Source: Candidatus Eiseniibacteriota bacterium (GTDB taxonomy: Bacteria; Eisenbacteria; RBG-16-71-46). From it: a stretch of 5,645 nucleotides of DNA. This document shows, piece after piece, positions 4,722 through 5,645 of the stretch (position 1 is the first letter of the stretch; each line of letters opens with the position of its first letter). Under the pieces are notes generated by a model that was not told where the DNA came from, did not search any database, and saw only the letters and a list, made by a program, of their open reading frames with translations. Made by a program: the position numbers and the translations under genes. Where the stretch lies: positions 1-5,645 of the forward strand of contig JAIOPA010000389.1 in assembly GCA_021414165.1 (NCBI GenBank). The letters run 5' to 3'.

Positions 4722-5645
4722 ATGCAATGGGCGAGCGCCAGCTCGCGACTCGATCTGCCGGCTGCCGCGGCAGAGGATGTCGCGCGCCAGCTGCACGCCG
4801 TGCTGGGCGAAGCCCCGCCCGATCTGCTGCTGGCGTTCGTGTCGGGCCCCGGGCCCGCGCGCACGTCGGCCACGGTCGAGACGCTCAAGGCGCTCGTGCC
4901 GGCCACCACGTTCGGCGCGGTGAGCGCACGCGGCGTGGTCACGGGCGAGCACGAGATCGAGCAGGGCGTGGGCCTGTCGGTGGTGGCCGCGCGGTTGCCG
5001 GGCGTGGACGTGAAGCCGTTCCTGCTCATGCAGGACGCGTGGGCCGAGCCGGTGGATTCCGCCGAGGCGTTCGACCTGCGCGCACCGGGCGCGCGTGGCG
5101 CCGAGTTGGTGGTGTTGCTGGGCGATCCGTTCTCGTTGGACTTGGACCGCGTGCTCATGTTGTTCAACCGCTGGGCGCCGGGCGTGCGCGTGGTGGGTGG
5201 CATGGCAAGCGCGTCGCCACGGCCGGGCGGCAACACGATCGTGCTGAACGACTGGATGGCGCACGAGGGCGGCTTCGCACTCGCGTTGCACGGGGCGATC
5301 CGCGCCGACGTGGTGGTGTCGCAGGGCTGCGAGCCGCTGGGTCCGCCGCTCGATGTGACGCACCTCGAAGACAATCTCATCCTCACGCTCGATGGCCAGC
5401 CGGCCATTGAACGCATCGAGCAGGTGCTGCGCTCGGTGCCCGAGGCTGACCGGCACCGGCTGCAGCAGGGGCTCTACATCGGCCGGCCCGCGCGCGGCGA
5501 TGCCAGCGGGCGCGGTGACTATCTGATCCGCAACCTGCTCGGCGCCGACCGCGAGCGCGGGGCCATCGCCATTGGCGACATCGTGACGCTGCGCGAGAAG
5601 ATCCGCCTGCACGTGCGCGATGCGCGCGCGGCGATCGACGATCTC
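4722..5645 (+). CDS. FIST N- and C-domain sensory protein, 3' partial
   Basis: The frame is open from 4722 to the end of the window (308 codons, no stop), so the C-terminus is missing, probably some 70-100 residues. The start MQWASASSRLDLPAAAEDVARQ is typical of FIST proteins. The FIST N domain covers about 1-190, with DLLLAFVSG, TTFGAVSARGVV and VRVVGGMASAS strands. The FIST C domain then begins with the characteristic VVSQGCEPLG (Q201, G202, C203), followed by VTHLEDNLILTLDGQPAIE, and near the edge HVRDARAAIDDL. FIST domains are proposed to sense small ligands, possibly amino acids, and often occur with signalling output domains; none is visible in this part. A GTG at 4707 in the same frame (adding TTPRM-type residues) is an alternative start; neither start has a strong ribosome site. 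The gap after the acyl-CoA dehydrogenase is only 28-43 bases, so co-transcription is likely. Confidence 0.9.
   Translation, partial: MQWASASSRLDLPAAAAEDVARQLHAVLGEAPPDLLLAFVSGPGPARTSATVETLKALVPATTFGAVSARGVVTGEHEIEQGVGLSVVAARLPGVDVKPFLLMQDAWAEPVDSAEAFDLRAPGARGAELVVLLGDPFSLDLDRVLMLFNRWAPGVRVVGGMASASPRPGGNTIVLNDWMAHEGGFALALHGAIRADVVVSQGCEPLGPPLDVTHLEDNLILTLDGQPAIERIEQVLRSVPEADRHRLQQGLYIGRPARGDASGRGDYLIRNLLGADRERGAIAIGDIVTLREKIRLHVRDARAAIDDL

Noticed and set aside
4727..5410. A 227-codon + strand frame within the FIST gene
   Set aside because: It is Gly/Arg/Ala-rich and out of frame with the clear FIST reading frame starting at 4722.
3224..5416. A 730-codon open frame on the - strand, opposite the acyl-CoA dehydrogenase and FIST genes
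   Set aside because: It is antisense to two well-recognised families, rich in Arg/His/Ala as expected for a shadow frame in GC-rich DNA, and shows no domain of its own.

Overview
The window is a compact, very GC-rich stretch in which every convincing gene lies on the + strand, with short gaps (4, 34, 43, 55 and 152 bases) and one 4-base overlap. No RNA genes, insertion sequences, integrases, CRISPR arrays or phage genes are visible. It reads as chromosomal core or near-core DNA of an aerobic, high-GC bacterium. The exported proteins (a classical signal peptide and a lipobox) suggest a diderm. Gemmatimonadota is my best guess from the style of the small lipoprotein and the gene mix, but this is an impression and is not proven by the sequence.

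Layout: (1) 1-1098, the 3' part of a polytopic membrane protein with a soluble C-terminal tail, unrecognised. (2) 1133-1861, a stand-alone cobalamin-binding domain of the methylmalonyl-CoA mutase small-subunit type carrying an unusual histone-H1-like Lys/Ala/Pro tail. (3) 1866-2477, a flavodoxin-fold NAD(P)H-dependent FMN reductase / iron-sulfur-flavoprotein-like protein in which one of the four usual cluster cysteines is Asp. (4) 2533-3174, a secreted protein of unknown function, overlapping by ATGA with (5) 3171-3383, a 70-residue lipoprotein. (6) 3536-4678, a complete short-chain (butyryl-CoA-type) acyl-CoA dehydrogenase with an intact catalytic Glu. (7) 4722 to the end, a FIST-domain sensory protein cut by the window edge.

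The cobalamin-binding protein and the acyl-CoA dehydrogenase fit acyl-CoA catabolism (short or branched-chain acids, propionyl/methylmalonyl-CoA), but the large mutase subunit is not in the window. The flavoprotein lies 4 bases after the cobalamin protein and is probably co-translated with it. The exported protein and lipoprotein form a second tightly coupled pair. The 152-base gap before the acyl-CoA dehydrogenase is the only roomy intergenic region and holds a direct repeat, a weak -10-like hexamer and a GC hairpin, so it is the likeliest internal promoter.

The most unusual item is the fusion of a B12-binding domain to a polycationic nucleic-acid- or polyanion-binding type tail. I see no clear evidence of a wholly new defence or mobile system here.
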